Assembly: GCF_031458255.1 (NCBI RefSeq)
Contig: NZ_JAVDYC010000001.1
Span: 2,737,001 to 2,801,000 of the forward strand
Reading direction: 5' to 3'
DNA from: Catenuloplanes niger
GTDB lineage: Bacteria > Actinomycetota > Actinomycetes > Mycobacteriales > Micromonosporaceae
DNA: 64,000 bases
This document shows positions 1-12,892 of this stretch, piece by piece. Under the pieces are notes generated by a model that was not told where the DNA came from, did not search any database, and was given only the letters and a program-made list of their open reading frames with translations. Numbering within the stretch: the stretch's first letter is position 1; every line of letters starts with the position of its first letter. Position numbers and translations under genes: made by a program.

Positions 1-349
1 AGACGGTACGGGCGCGGCTGGCCAGCAGGTCGCCGTCGAACAGCTCGTAGGCCACGGTGAACTGGGCGCCGCGGACCTTCTCGGTCCACAGCTCGATGCG
101 CACGTGCGGCGGCGGTGGCGGCGCCTCGCTCGCGTGCGTGCGGTAGACCACCGGCCGCAGGTAGTCGATCTCGTGGCGGGCGATCACCGTGCCGTCGTCG
201 ACGAGCGACGGGCCGCCCCGCTCCTTCGCCAGGACGTAGATGAACGCGACGCGCGCCTCCTCGTACAGCGTCAGGAAGCGCGTGTTGTTGACGTGGCCGT
301 AGGCGTCCATGTCCGACCAGCGGAGCGCGCAGTGGTGGACGAAGCGCAC
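1..349 (-). CDS. Acyl-CoA thioesterase, 4HBT/YbgC-FadM type (partial, 3' end outside window)
   Basis: Reading leftwards from a GTG at 349, the frame stays open to the window edge (116 codons). The protein contains WSDMDAYGHVNNTRFL followed by YEEAR. This is the hot-dog-fold thioesterase signature: the Asp of WSDMDAYGHVNN is the family catalytic position and YEEAR lies on the long helix. Such enzymes hydrolyse acyl-CoA thioesters in the cytoplasm; the chain length used cannot be read from sequence. A G-rich ribosome site (GGGGGTT) sits just before the GTG; an in-frame TTG two codons upstream is an alternative start. It lies downstream of ettA on the same strand with a 66-bp gap, so the two may be co-transcribed. 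Confidence 0.85.
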   Translation of the reverse strand, partial: MRFVHHCALRWSDMDAYGHVNNTRFLTLYEEARVAFIYVLAKERGGPSLVDDGTVIARHEIDYLRPVVYRTHASEAPPPPPHVRIELWTEKVRGAQFTVAYELFDGDLLASRARTV

Positions 350-415
350 GCCCAACCCCCGTTCTGATGGCAAGGGCGCCCGGCGACCGCCGGACGCCCT
401 CGAGACGGCCGGATC

Positions 416-2092
<1,677 letters not shown>

Positions 2093-2405
2093 GGTGTGCC
2101 CTACCTCCGAGTCAGTGGTGAATCGTTCCGGCGGTCTGGCCGCGGCTCCGCCGAGGGCAGCAGACAACACCGTCAATCCTGACAGGTCCGGTACGCAGCG
2201 CGCACACCACCCTGTCGAGGCATTACGGCCAATCATCGAGCTCCGACGCCGTACGCGTGAAAAGATCTTGATGTTGGTCGTGTCACCTCCGCGTTTGGGT
2301 TGCCACGCTGTGTGGCATTCCACGGTTTGACCGGCGACGCCGATTGTCAGCACCCGGACAGTAGGCTCAGCCGGAACCCCGCATTACACCGGAGGTGTAC
2401 GGAAC
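2093..2405. promoter_or_regulatory. Divergent ettA/otsA intergenic region
   Basis: These 313 bp hold no convincing gene and must contain the promoters of both divergent genes. Visible signals are a GGAGG ribosome site for otsA at 2391-2395, the GGAGG for ettA on the other strand near 2104-2108, and a short inverted repeat TGCCAC-5-GTGGCA at 2301-2317. I could not place a convincing -35/-10 pair with normal spacing on either strand. Confidence 0.4.
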
Positions 2406-3796
<1,391 letters not shown>

Positions 3797-3800
<4 letters not shown>

Positions 3801-6403
3801 CGTCTCCGCTCGACCTCGACCTCCGAGGTCCTCAGCTCGACCCGGACCTGCGCGCCGCCATCGGGCGGATCGCCCGCGTCCCGCAACTCCTGGTCGCCTG
3901 CGACTACGACGGCACGCTCGCCCCGATCGTGGAGGATCACGCCCGGGCCGTCCCGCTGCCCGAGTCGGTCGCCGCGATCCGGGCGCTCGCCGCGCTGCCG
4001 CAGACCACCGTGGCGGTGGTGTCCGGCCGCGCGCTGCGCGACCTGGCCACGCTCTCCCGGCTGCCCAGCGAGGTGCACCTCGTCGGCAGCCACGGCTCCG
4101 AGTTCGACATCGGCTTCATCGAGCGGCTCGACCCCGAGCTGATCGAGGTGCGGACCCGGCTGCAGATGGAGATCCGCGCGATCACCGGCGGCCGGGCCGG
4201 CGTCCGGCTGGAGGCCAAGCCGGCCAGCATCGCGGTGCACTACCGCGGCGCCGAGCCGATCGTGGCCCGCCAGGTCGTCGACGCGATCGAGGCCGGGCCC
4301 GCCACCTGGCCCGGCGTCTACGTCAAGCGCGGCAAGGAGGTGCTGGAGCTCTCCGTGGTCACCACCCACAAGGGCACCGCCATCGACCAGCTGCGCAGCC
4401 AGCTCTCCGCCAGCGCGGTGCTCTACATCGGCGACGACGTCACCGACGAGGACGCGTTCGGCACGCTGCACGGCCCGGACGTCGGCATCAAGATCGGCAG
4501 TGGCGACACCGGGGCCGGCTTCCGGGTCGGCGAGCCGATCGAGGCGGCCCGGCTGCTCGCGCTCGTGCTGCAGACCCGGCGCAACTGGCTGTTCGGCGAG
4601 CACGCGGTGCCGATCGAGCGCCACTCGATGCTCTCCAACCGGCGCACGGTCGCACTGATCACGCCGGAGGCCAAGCTCACCTGGCTGTGCCACCCGCGCC
4701 CGGACGCGTCGGCGATCTTCGCGGACCTGCTCGGCGGCAACCCGGCCGGCTACTTCTCGGTCGCGCCGGAACGCGGTGGCATCCCGCTCGGCCAGCGCTA
4801 CCGGCCGGGCACGATGACCGTCGAGACCCGCTGGTCCGGCCTCACGGTCACGGACTGGCTGGACACCAGCGTGCACGAGGACGAGACCGGCGAGCTGACC
4901 GTCGCCACCGCGGACTCCACGCTGATCCGGCGCGTCACCGGGCACGGCCGGGTGCGGCTCGAGTTCGCGCCGCGCCCCGAGTTCGGCCAGGTCGCGGTGC
5001 AGCTCCAGCCGTCCGGCGACGGTCTGCTGGTGCTCGGCTCGAACGAGCCGGTCGCGCTCTACTCCCCCGGCGTCAACTGGACGGTCGACTCCGACGGCGG
5101 CGACCGGGACACCGCCCGCGCCGTCGTCGACCTCACCCAGGCCGGCGGCGAGGTCACGCTGGAGCTGCGGTTCGGGTCGCACGACCTCGGCCACACCGGC
5201 ATCCCGGCGCTCACCCGCCAGGAGAACGCGGAACGCCCGTGGCGCGACTGGGCGAACACGCTGACCCTGCCCTCGGTCGCCCGCGACCTGGTGCTGCGCA
5301 GCGCGCTCACCATGCGCGGCCTGACCCACGAGGCGACCGGCTCGATCCTGGCCGCGGCCACCACGTCGCTGCCCGAGGAGGTCGGCGGCGTCCGCAACTG
5401 GGACTACCGGTACTGCTGGCTCCGGGACGCCGCGATGACCGCCCGCGCGCTGGTCGACCTGGGCTCGCTCGGCGAGGCCGAGGCGTTCCTGCGCTGGGTG
5501 GACGGCTGCGTCGAGCGCAGCGGCGGCCACCCGGAGCGGCTCCACCCGCTCTACACGGTCGAGGGTTACGAGCTCGGCGCCGAGGCGGTCATCGACACGC
5601 TCCCGGGCTACGCCGGCTCCCGCCCGGTGCGCGTCGGCAACCTGGCCAACCACCAGCTCCAGCTGGACATCTTCGGCCCGGTGGCGGACCTGATCGCGGC
5701 CGTCGCCGACGCCCGCGGCTCGGTCCGCGACGAGGAGTGGGGCCTGCTGGAATCGATGGTCCAGGCCGTCGAACGCCGCTGGCACGAGCCCGACCACGGC
5801 ATCTGGGAGGCCCGCCTGGCCCCCCGCCACCACGTGTTCTCCAAGGTCATGTGCTGGATGACCGTGGACCGCGCGGTCCGCATGGTCGACAACCACGGCG
5901 GCGCACCCCGGCCCGAGTGGGTCGAGCTGCGCGACCGGATCGGCGCGGACGTGCTCGAGCACGGTTGGCACGAGGGTGTCGGCGCCTACTCGGTGGCGTA
6001 CGGCGACGAGGACATGGACGCGTCGTCGCTGTGGATCGGCCTCTCCGGCCTGCTCCCCGACGACGACCCGCGGTTCCTGGCCACGGTCCTCAAGATCGAG
6101 GCCGACCTGCGCTCCGGTCCGGTGGTCTACCGCTACCGCTGGGACGACGGCCTGCCCGGCCGCGAGGGTGGCTTCCACATCTGCACGGCCTGGCTGATCG
6201 AGGCCTACCTGCGCACCGGCCGCCGGGCCGACGCGGAGGAGCTGTTCACGCAGATGCTGGACACGGCCGGCCCGACCGGCCTGCTGCCCGAGCAGTACGA
6301 CCCGATGGCCGAGCGCGGCCTGGGCAACCACCCGCAGGCCTACAGCCACCTCGGCCTGGTCCGCTGCGCACTGCTGCTCAACAACGTGCTCACCCCGGCG
6401 TGA
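3797..6403 (+). CDS. otsB: Trehalose-6-phosphate phosphatase fused to GH15 glucoamylase/trehalase-like domain
   Basis: An 868-residue two-domain protein. Residues about 30-260 are an OtsB-type HAD phosphatase with DYDGTLAP at 36 (nucleophile Asp plus acid Asp) and [10 protein letters not shown] near 212, which dephosphorylates trehalose-6-phosphate. From about residue 275 the chain is a GH15 protein, with [12 protein letters not shown] near 534, MTVDRAVRM near 690, and LLPEQYDP near 829, whose Glu is the usual GH15 catalytic base. GH15 enzymes release glucose from alpha-glucans, and some hydrolyse trehalose. The start is the GTG overlapping the otsA stop; the frame is open upstream inside otsA but that part has no homologous character. 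Synthesis and possibly breakdown of trehalose are therefore encoded in one polypeptide. Confidence 0.93.
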
Positions 6404-6421
6404 GCCCGAGGTAACCGATCG

Positions 6422-6453
6422 ACCGGCCGCCGCGATCCGTCGCGGCGGCCGGT
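6422..6453. terminator. Bidirectional terminator hairpin between otsB and cobA/cysG
   Basis: A perfect 14-bp stem (6422-6435 with 6440-6453) closes a 4-nt loop. It lies between the stops of two convergent genes, 18 nt after one and 8 nt before the other, so it can serve both strands. There is no clear T tract, as is common in high-GC actinobacteria. Confidence 0.75.
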
Positions 6454-6461
6454 TCGTCCGG

Positions 6462-7721
6462 TCAGGGGACCGGGACCGACGCGAGCGCGTTCACCACGTC
6501 GCCGACGATCACGATCGCCGGGGGGCGGATGCCGGCCGCGGCCGTCTTGTCGACGACGTCGCCGAGCGTGGCCTTCACGACCCGCTGCTCCCCCGTCGTG
6601 CCCTCCTGCACCACCGCCGCCGGCGTCTCCGCCGACCGGCCGTGCGTCATCAGCGTGGCCGCGATCTTGGGCAGGTTCTTCAGCCCCATCAGGATCACCA
6701 CGGTGCCGCGCATGCCGCCCAGCGACGGCCAGTCGACCAGCGACGACGGGTCGTCCGGCGCCACGTGGCCGGAGACCACGGTGAACTCGTGCGCCACGCC
6801 CCGGTGCGTCACCGGGATCCCGGCCACCGCCGGCGCCGCGATCGAGCTGGTGACGCCCGGCACCACGGTGACCGGCACGCCGGCCTCCGCGCACGCGATG
6901 GCCTCCTCGCCGCCGCGCCCGAAGACGTACGGGTCGCCGCCCTTGAGCCGCACCACGAACGCGCCGGCCCGCGCGCGATCCACGATGATCCGGTTGATCT
7001 CCTCCTGCGCCTTCGCCGGCCCGTAGGGGATCTTGGAGGCGTCGACCAGTTCCACCTCGGGGCGCAGCTCGTCCAGCAGCAGCCCGGGCACCAGCCGGTC
7101 GGCGACCACCACGTCCGCCACCGCCAGCAGCCGCCGGCCCTTGACCGTGATCAGCTCCGGGTCGCCGGGCCCGGCACCGACCAGTACCACCCGGCCGGGC
7201 GCGACCGGCACGTCCGGCGACGCGGCGTTGAATCCGGCCGGCGTGTCCGGCACGTGGCAGCCCGGCAGCGTGCCGTCGGCCAGACCGTCCCGGATGCCGT
7301 CCCGGACCACCTGGGCCCGGTGCGGGTCGCCGCCGGCCGTGACCGCGACCGTGACCGCGCCGTGCCGGGCCACCGCCGGCGTCCACGCGGTCGCTGCCTC
7401 CCGGTCGTCGGCGCGGACGCAGAACACCCGGCGCTCCAGCGCGGCGGCGCTGACCGCCGCGGCCGCGAGGTTGTCGTCCACCGCGACCTGGACCAGCCAG
7501 GACCCGTCCACGTCCGCGGGCTCGAACCGGCGGGCGAGCCAGGTGATCCGGCCCGCGTCGACCAGCGACTGCAGCGCGGGCGTCAGGTGCGGCGAGACGA
7601 GCAGCACGCGGGCGCCGGCGGACAGCAGCGCGGGGACCCGGCGGGTGGCGACCGCGCCGCCGCCGACGACGAGGACCTTGCGGCCGGTCAGGCGCAGCGC
7701 GAGAGGATAGAGTTCGGTCAC
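6462..7721 (-). CDS. cobA: Siroheme synthase-type fusion: precorrin-2 dehydrogenase + uroporphyrinogen-III C-methyltransferase
   Basis: A 419-residue fusion. The N-terminal ~150 residues have an NAD-binding VVGGGAVATRR motif and match the precorrin-2 oxidase/ferrochelatase half of CysG. Residues about 165-410 are a SAM-dependent tetrapyrrole methylase with VLVGAGPGDPELITVKG, DRLV, RLKGGDPYVFGRGGEE and GIPVTHRG. The enzyme makes precorrin-2 from uroporphyrinogen III, the branch point to cobalamin and siroheme, and may oxidise it to sirohydrochlorin. The protein is cytoplasmic. The start is a GTG that overlaps the stop of cobT by 4 nt (GTGA), so it is translationally coupled as the last gene of the cobC-cobT-cobA operon. 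Many annotators call it cysG or cobA; the domain order is CysG-like. Confidence 0.93.
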   Translation of the reverse strand: MTELYPLALRLTGRKVLVVGGGAVATRRVPALLSAGARVLLVSPHLTPALQSLVDAGRITWLARRFEPADVDGSWLVQVAVDDNLAAAAVSAAALERRVFCVRADDREAATAWTPAVARHGAVTVAVTAGGDPHRAQVVRDGIRDGLADGTLPGCHVPDTPAGFNAASPDVPVAPGRVVLVGAGPGDPELITVKGRRLLAVADVVVADRLVPGLLLDELRPEVELVDASKIPYGPAKAQEEINRIIVDRARAGAFVVRLKGGDPYVFGRGGEEAIACAEAGVPVTVVPGVTSSIAAPAVAGIPVTHRGVAHEFTVVSGHVAPDDPSSLVDWPSLGGMRGTVVILMGLKNLPKIAATLMTHGRSAETPAAVVQEGTTGEQRVVKATLGDVVDKTAAAGIRPPAIVIVGDVVNALASVPVP

Positions 7722-8764
7722 TTCTCGGTCACTCCGGCGGAGTCGAAGGTGGCGACGTCGTGCAGCACGCGCACGGCGGCGGAGACGATCGGCAGCGCGA
7801 GCACCGCGCCGGTGCCCTCACCGAGCCGCATGTGCAGGTCGATGAGGGGTTCGAGGCCCAGGTGGGCGAGGCCGGCGGTGGCGCCCGGCTCGGCGGACCG
7901 GTGTCCGGCGACGAGCGCGGCGGTCACGCCGGGGTGCAGGGCCGCGGCGGCCAGCGCGCCCGCCACCGCGTTCACGCCGTCCAGGATCAGCGGCACGCGG
8001 TGTGCCGCCGCCCCGAGCGCGAAGCCGGCGATCGCCGCGTGTTCCAGCCCGCCGACCTCGGCGAGCACGCGCAGCGGGTCCGCGTCGGGCGGCAACCGGC
8101 GCAGCGCCGTCCGTACCACCGAGATCTTGCGGTGGTGGGTGTCGTCGTCGATGCCGGTGCCCCGCCCGGTCACCTCGCCCGCGTCCCGGCCGGTGAACGC
8201 CGCGATCAGCGCGGCCGCGGGCGTGGTGTTCGCGATGCCCATGTCGCCGGCGACCAGCATCTTCGCGCCGCCGTCGACGAGCTGCCCGGCGACCCGGATG
8301 CCGGTCTCGATCGCGGTCCGCGCCTCGTCGGTGGTCATGGCGGGCCCGGTCGCCAGGTCGGCGGTGCCGGGCCGGACCTTCGCCGCGATCAGGCCGGGTG
8401 CGGCGTCGATCTCCGTGGCCACGCCCACGTCGACCACGTGCACGTCCGCGCCGACCTCCCGGGCGAACGCGTTGATCACCGCGCCACCGGCCAGATAGTT
8501 CGCCACCATCTGCACGGTGACCTCCTGCGGCCACGGCGAGACGCGCTGGGCGTGCACGCCGTGGTCGCCGGCGAAGACCGCGACCGCGGCCGGGGCGGGC
8601 AGCGGCGGCGGACAGACCCCGGCCAGCCCGGCGAGGCGGATCGAGAGCTCCTCCAGCGTGCCGAGCGAGCCGGCCGGCTTGGTCAGGCGGCCGTGCCGTG
8701 CCCGTGCGGCCGACATCGCCTCCGCGTCCAGCGGACGGATCGCGTCCAGCGTCTCCCGCATCAT
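7718..8764 (-). CDS. cobT: Nicotinate-nucleotide--dimethylbenzimidazole phosphoribosyltransferase
   Basis: A 348-residue CobT, which transfers phosphoribose from nicotinate mononucleotide to 5,6-dimethylbenzimidazole to build the lower ligand of cobalamin. Visible family features are GRLTKPAGSLGTLEEL near the N-terminus, AVFAGDHGVHAQRVSPWP, GDMGIANTT, GRGTGIDD and, near the C-terminus, HMRLGEGTGA, whose Glu is the family's catalytic base. The length is typical. The ATG at 8764 overlaps the stop of cobC (ATGA), and its own stop overlaps the GTG of cobA, so all three proteins are translationally coupled. Confidence 0.96.
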   Translation of the reverse strand: MMRETLDAIRPLDAEAMSAARARHGRLTKPAGSLGTLEELSIRLAGLAGVCPPPLPAPAAVAVFAGDHGVHAQRVSPWPQEVTVQMVANYLAGGAVINAFAREVGADVHVVDVGVATEIDAAPGLIAAKVRPGTADLATGPAMTTDEARTAIETGIRVAGQLVDGGAKMLVAGDMGIANTTPAAALIAAFTGRDAGEVTGRGTGIDDDTHHRKISVVRTALRRLPPDADPLRVLAEVGGLEHAAIAGFALGAAAHRVPLILDGVNAVAGALAAAALHPGVTAALVAGHRSAEPGATAGLAHLGLEPLIDLHMRLGEGTGAVLALPIVSAAVRVLHDVATFDSAGVTEK

Positions 8765-9822
8765 CAGGCCTTTCCCTCAGAATCCACGAGGATGTCGTGG
8801 AACACCGCTACGAAACGGTCCGTGGTGGCAGTGTCCCGCACCGCAACGCGCACGTAATCCGGCCCCAGTCCGGGGAACGTGTCGCCACGCCGCACCGCGA
8901 AGCCGCGCTCCCGCAGCGCCAGCCGGAGCTTGTCCGCGCCGGCCGCCCGCACGAGCACGAACGCGCTGGCCGGCTCGCCGACCACGCGCACGCCCGGCAG
9001 TTCGCCGAGCCGGCGCACAAGGTATCGCCGATCGTCGGCCAGCCGCGCGGCGATCTCACGTTCGGTGGCGACCGCCACCGGGGACGCGCACGCCGCCGCG
9101 GCCGCGAGCGCGGGCGTGGAGACCGGCCAGAGCGGCTGTACGGCCCGGCACCGCTCGATCAGGTCGGCCGGGCCGAGCAGATATCCGACGCGCAGCCCGG
9201 CGAGGCCCCACGTCTTGGTCAGGCTGCGGACCACCACGAGCCCGGGGACGTCGCGCCGCTCGGCCAGCGACTCCGGTTCGCGGTCGAGTCCGGGCCGGTA
9301 CGCGCTGTCCGCGAACGCCTCGTCCACCACCAGCACCCGGCCGGGCGCGGCCAGCGCGGCGATCCGCTCGGCCGGGTGCAGCACCGAGGTCGGGTTCGTC
9401 GGGTTGCCGATGAAGACCAGGTCCGCATCGGGTGGCAGGGCGAACTCCGCGGAGAGGCGGAAGTCGCCGGTGAGCACGACCCGCCGCACGTCGTGCCCGG
9501 CACCGCGCAGCGCCGCTTCCGGCTCGGTGAACTGCGGATGCACCACGACCGGGCACCGGGCCCCGCGCAGCGCCTGGGCCAGCAGCACGAAGCCCTGGGC
9601 GGCGCCCGCGGTGAGCAGCACCTCGTCCGCCGGGCGGCCGTGCCGGGCGGCGATCGCGGCGGTGGCCGGCCCGGGGTCGGGGTACGCCGCGAGCGTGGAC
9701 ATCGACGCCAGGACCGGCGCGGACAGCCAGTCGGGCATCGGGTCGCGGCGGACGTTCACCGCCAGGTCGACCAGCCCGGGCGCCACTTCGGCGTCACCGT
9801 GATGGCCCAGCTCCTCACCCAA
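8764..9822 (-). CDS. cobC: PLP-dependent aminotransferase, CobC/L-threonine-phosphate decarboxylase type
   Basis: A fold-type I PLP enzyme whose product supplies the aminopropanol-type linker of cobalamin (L-threonine-O-3-phosphate decarboxylase in the CobC/CobD family). It starts HHGDAEVAPGLVDLAVN, has the substrate-site FIGNPTNPTSV, VVDEAFADSAY, the PLP lysine in RSLTKTWGLAGLRVGYL, and a late VRVAVRD near the C-terminus. The TTG at 9822 is chosen because GAGAGGGG lies about six nucleotides before it and homology begins there. An ATG at 9861 would add 13 residues. The gene is first in the operon and divergent from the penicillin-binding protein gene. Confidence 0.88.
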   Translation of the reverse strand: MGEELGHHGDAEVAPGLVDLAVNVRRDPMPDWLSAPVLASMSTLAAYPDPGPATAAIAARHGRPADEVLLTAGAAQGFVLLAQALRGARCPVVVHPQFTEPEAALRGAGHDVRRVVLTGDFRLSAEFALPPDADLVFIGNPTNPTSVLHPAERIAALAAPGRVLVVDEAFADSAYRPGLDREPESLAERRDVPGLVVVRSLTKTWGLAGLRVGYLLGPADLIERCRAVQPLWPVSTPALAAAAACASPVAVATEREIAARLADDRRYLVRRLGELPGVRVVGEPASAFVLVRAAGADKLRLALRERGFAVRRGDTFPGLGPDYVRVAVRDTATTDRFVAVFHDILVDSEGKA

Positions 9823-9950
9823 CCCGTGCCCCTCTCGACATTGCAAAGTCCACAACAGCATGCGGGACCGGTCCGGCGCCCTCACAGACCGCCAGGCGAG
9901 ATGTGAGGAGCGGTTCACTCCTTTCCACCCTCGCATAAGCGAATATGTCC

Positions 9951-9962
9951 TACTTTTGGCGT
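9951..9962 (+). promoter_or_regulatory. Possible leaderless -10 element for the PBP gene
   Basis: TACTTT at 9951-9956 is followed by exactly six nucleotides and then the ATG at 9963, the spacing expected of an actinobacterial leaderless transcript. No ribosome site is visible before either candidate ATG. No good -35 is seen. Confidence 0.4.
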
Positions 9963-12179
9963 ATGGAGCGCACAACCTCCGCGGTCGGCCGTCTCGCCGC
10001 CATGCTTCGTACCGGGATCATCGTCGGGGTGATTCTGGCGGGCATGGCGTATCCACTGGCCGCGCTCGCGGGCCTCGGGGCCAAGGCCGGCATCGAGAAG
10101 GTGCGCGAGCTGCCGCACGAGCTCACCGTGCCGCCGTCCGCCCAGACCAGCTACGTCTACGCCGCGGACGGCAAGACGCTGATCACGATGTTCTACGAGG
10201 AGCATCGCAAGCCGGTCGCGATCGCCGACGTCTCCGAGCACGTCCGGCACGCGATCATCGCGGCCGAGGACGTGCGCTTCTACGAGCACAACGGCGTCGA
10301 CATGAAGGGCGCGGCCCGCGCGTTCGTCGCGAACCAGCGCGCCGGCGGTGTCTCCCAGGGCGCCTCCACGCTGACCATGCAGTACGTCCGGATGGCGCTG
10401 CGCGACGGCGCCGAGTCCCCGGTCGAGGCGCTCGCCGCCACCGAGCAGACGACCGGGCGCAAGCTGCGCGAGATGCGGCTCGCCATGGAGATCGAGAAGC
10501 GGCTGTCCAAGGAGCAGATCCTGGAGGGGTACCTCAACTCGGCCTATTTCGGGCACCGCGCGTACGGCATCGCGGCCGCGGCCGAGGTCTTCTTCTCCAA
10601 GGACGCGACGTCGCTGACCGTCGCCGAGGCCGCGCTGCTGGCCGGCCTGGTCAAGGCGCCCTCCGCGTACGACCCGGCCGGCCGGGACGCCGAGGCCGCG
10701 ATCGCCCGCCGCGACTACGTCATCGACCGGATGGCGGAGGCCGGGTTCGTCACGGCCCGGGAGGCGGAGAAGGAGAAGAAGACGCCGATCGCGCTGAAGC
10801 TGACCGACCCGCCGAACGACTGCGTCTCCGTCGCCGAGGACACCAACGACTGGGGCTTCTTCTGCGACTACTTCAAGAACTGGTGGATGCAGCAGGACGC
10901 GTTCGGCGCGGACCCGGCCGCGCGGCTGGACCGGCTCCGGCGCGGCGGCTTCCACATCGTGACCACGCTCGACCCGGCGATCCAGGCCGGCGCGCTGAAG
11001 AACGTGCTGGACAAGGAGCGCACGCGCAGCCGCTTCGCGCACGGCTCGGTCGCGATCGAGCCGGGCAGCGGGCACGTGCGCGCGATGGCGGTCAACCGGG
11101 TCTTCTCGCTCGACCAGAAGGACAACGGCCGGCACAGCGACCCGCGGCAGCGCCGGGCCGGGGTGCTCGGCAACTACCCGAACACGGTCAACCCGCTGCT
11201 CGGCGGCGGCGACATGCCCGGCTATCAGGCGGGCTCCACGTTCAAGCTGTTCACCATGCTGGCGGCGCTGGACGAGGGCATGCCGCTGAGCACCAGTTTC
11301 TACTCCCCGTCCCGGCTGAAGACGAAGTATCCGGCGGACTGGAGCGACCCGACGAAGTGCGGCGACCGGTGGTGCGTGCGCAACGCCAGCAACTCGATGA
11401 CCGGGCGGAAGAACATGTGGTCCGGCTTCGGCCAGTCGGTGAACACGTACTTCGTACAGCTGGAGCAGAAGGTCGGCGCGCACCGGGCGGTGCGGATGGC
11501 GGAACGGCTCGGGCTGCGCTGGCGCACCGAGATCGACCGGCTCCAGGCCTCACCGGAGCGGGCGCGCGGCTGGGGCGCGTTCACGCTCGGCGTCGCGGAC
11601 ACCACGCCGCTGGAGATGGCGAACGCGTTCGCGACCGTGGCCGCGGACGGCCGGTACTGCGAGCCGCTGCCGGTGCTCACCGTGACGAACCCGGACGGCA
11701 CGCCCGCCAAGCGCGCCGTGGACGGCGCCGCGGTCGACGTGGCCGCGCCGCGCTGCCACCAGGCGATCCCGGCCGACGTGGCGCGCGCGGCGACGGACGC
11801 GGCCCGGTGCACCACCGGGTCGTCGGAGAGCGGCCGGTGCGGCGGCTGGTCGACCGCGCCGGACGTGCGCTACACCGTCGACCGCCAGGTGGCCGGCAAG
11901 TCCGGCACCACGGACAACTACCAGGCGTCCTGGTTCGTCGGCTACGTCCCGCAGCTGGCCGTGGCCGCGTTCCTGGCCGACCCGGACAATCCACAGCACC
12001 GGGTCGGCACCGGCAACGGCTACAAGTCGCGGGTCACGGTCGCGGAGACGCTGCGCGACGCGCTGCGGGACCAGCCGATCGAGAAGTTCACCCCGCCGTC
12101 GAAGGAGCTGACCCGCGGCGAGGACTGGGAGCGTGACGGCGACCGCGACCGGTACCGCTACCGGGACCGGTACCGCTAG
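9963..12179 (+). CDS. Bifunctional class A penicillin-binding protein (GT51 transglycosylase + transpeptidase)
   Basis: A 738-residue membrane-anchored cell-wall polymerase. A short cytoplasmic tail is followed by one membrane segment (about residues 18-40). The GT51 domain has EDVRFYEHNGVD and QGASTLTMQYVRM, with the catalytic Glu in the first motif. The penicillin-binding domain has the active-site serine in GSTFKLFTML (SxxK), an SVN motif in SVNTYFVQL and KSGTTDNYQASW (KTG-type box). It polymerises glycan strands and crosslinks peptides outside the membrane. The ATG at 9963 is preferred; an in-frame ATG at 9945 would add six residues. The stop overlaps the stop of the convergent acetyltransferase gene by three nucleotides. 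The C-terminal tail is Arg/Asp/Tyr-rich. Confidence 0.93.
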   Translation: MERTTSAVGRLAAMLRTGIIVGVILAGMAYPLAALAGLGAKAGIEKVRELPHELTVPPSAQTSYVYAADGKTLITMFYEEHRKPVAIADVSEHVRHAIIAAEDVRFYEHNGVDMKGAARAFVANQRAGGVSQGASTLTMQYVRMALRDGAESPVEALAATEQTTGRKLREMRLAMEIEKRLSKEQILEGYLNSAYFGHRAYGIAAAAEVFFSKDATSLTVAEAALLAGLVKAPSAYDPAGRDAEAAIARRDYVIDRMAEAGFVTAREAEKEKKTPIALKLTDPPNDCVSVAEDTNDWGFFCDYFKNWWMQQDAFGADPAARLDRLRRGGFHIVTTLDPAIQAGALKNVLDKERTRSRFAHGSVAIEPGSGHVRAMAVNRVFSLDQKDNGRHSDPRQRRAGVLGNYPNTVNPLLGGGDMPGYQAGSTFKLFTMLAALDEGMPLSTSFYSPSRLKTKYPADWSDPTKCGDRWCVRNASNSMTGRKNMWSGFGQSVNTYFVQLEQKVGAHRAVRMAERLGLRWRTEIDRLQASPERARGWGAFTLGVADTTPLEMANAFATVAADGRYCEPLPVLTVTNPDGTPAKRAVDGAAVDVAAPRCHQAIPADVARAATDAARCTTGSSESGRCGGWSTAPDVRYTVDRQVAGKSGTTDNYQASWFVGYVPQLAVAAFLADPDNPQHRVGTGNGYKSRVTVAETLRDALRDQPIEKFTPPSKELTRGEDWERDGDRDRYRYRDRYR

Positions 12180-12787
12180 CGCAGGTCGGCCGCGACCAGC
12201 GACCACACCTCGAGGTCGGCGCGGCTGCCGAGCACGTGGCCGGCGCTGCGCAGCACGCCCTCGTAGCTGAAGCCGGCCTTCTCCGCGACGCGGCGGGCGG
12301 CCACGTTGCCGGGCGGCACCCGGATCTCCAGCCGCGCGAACCCGTGCTCCACGATCAGGGCGAACGACGCCGCGATGACCGCCTCCGCGGCCAGCCCGAA
12401 GCCGCGCGCGCCCGGCTCCAGCGCCACGCTGATCTCGGTGACCCGGCCGGCCCAGTCCGTACGCTTCGTCCACAGGCTGCCGATCAGCCGGTCGTCCTCG
12501 CGGCGGACGATGCCGAGGTGGTCGCCGGCCCCGCTGTCCCGCCGCTCCTGCGCCTCGTCCGTGCACCACTCGAGGCCGTCGATCGAGTCCTCGTCGAACG
12601 GCAGCCAGCGCCGGGTCAGGCGGTCACTGAAGACGGCCCCTATCTGCTTCGCGTCGGCGCCGGTCAGGGCGCGGACGGTCAGACGCGGGGTGGAGACGGT
12701 CAACGCCGGGAACGGGCGCACCGCCACAAGGCCAGTCACTCGGAGGACCCTACCGGTCGGGTACGACACTTCTCCCCGATTATTCAT
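12176..12787 (-). CDS. GNAT-family N-acetyltransferase (RimJ/RimL-like)
   Basis: A 203-residue protein with the GNAT fold: a TPRLTVRALTGAD opening, an acetyl-CoA-binding segment LEPGARGFGLAAEAV, and NVAARRVAEKAGFSYEGVLR near the C-terminus. That last motif is typical of RimJ/RimL-type enzymes that acetylate protein N-termini, amino acids or small amines. The substrate cannot be inferred. The ATG at 12787 has a weak GGTGAAAAG before it; an internal GTG at 12739 would give a shorter protein beginning closer to the conserved fold. It converges on the PBP gene with overlapping stop codons. Confidence 0.85.
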   Translation of the reverse strand: MNNRGEVSYPTGRVLRVTGLVAVRPFPALTVSTPRLTVRALTGADAKQIGAVFSDRLTRRWLPFDEDSIDGLEWCTDEAQERRDSGAGDHLGIVRREDDRLIGSLWTKRTDWAGRVTEISVALEPGARGFGLAAEAVIAASFALIVEHGFARLEIRVPPGNVAARRVAEKAGFSYEGVLRSAGHVLGSRADLEVWSLVAADLR

Positions 12788-12892
12788 GTCTTTTCACCGG
12801 ATATAGTCGGCTTTGATCGTGCGAAGAGGCCGAAAACCGACAGATCACCACCGCCAGGAACGGCCTTATCATCCGCGAGTAGCCTGCGAGGT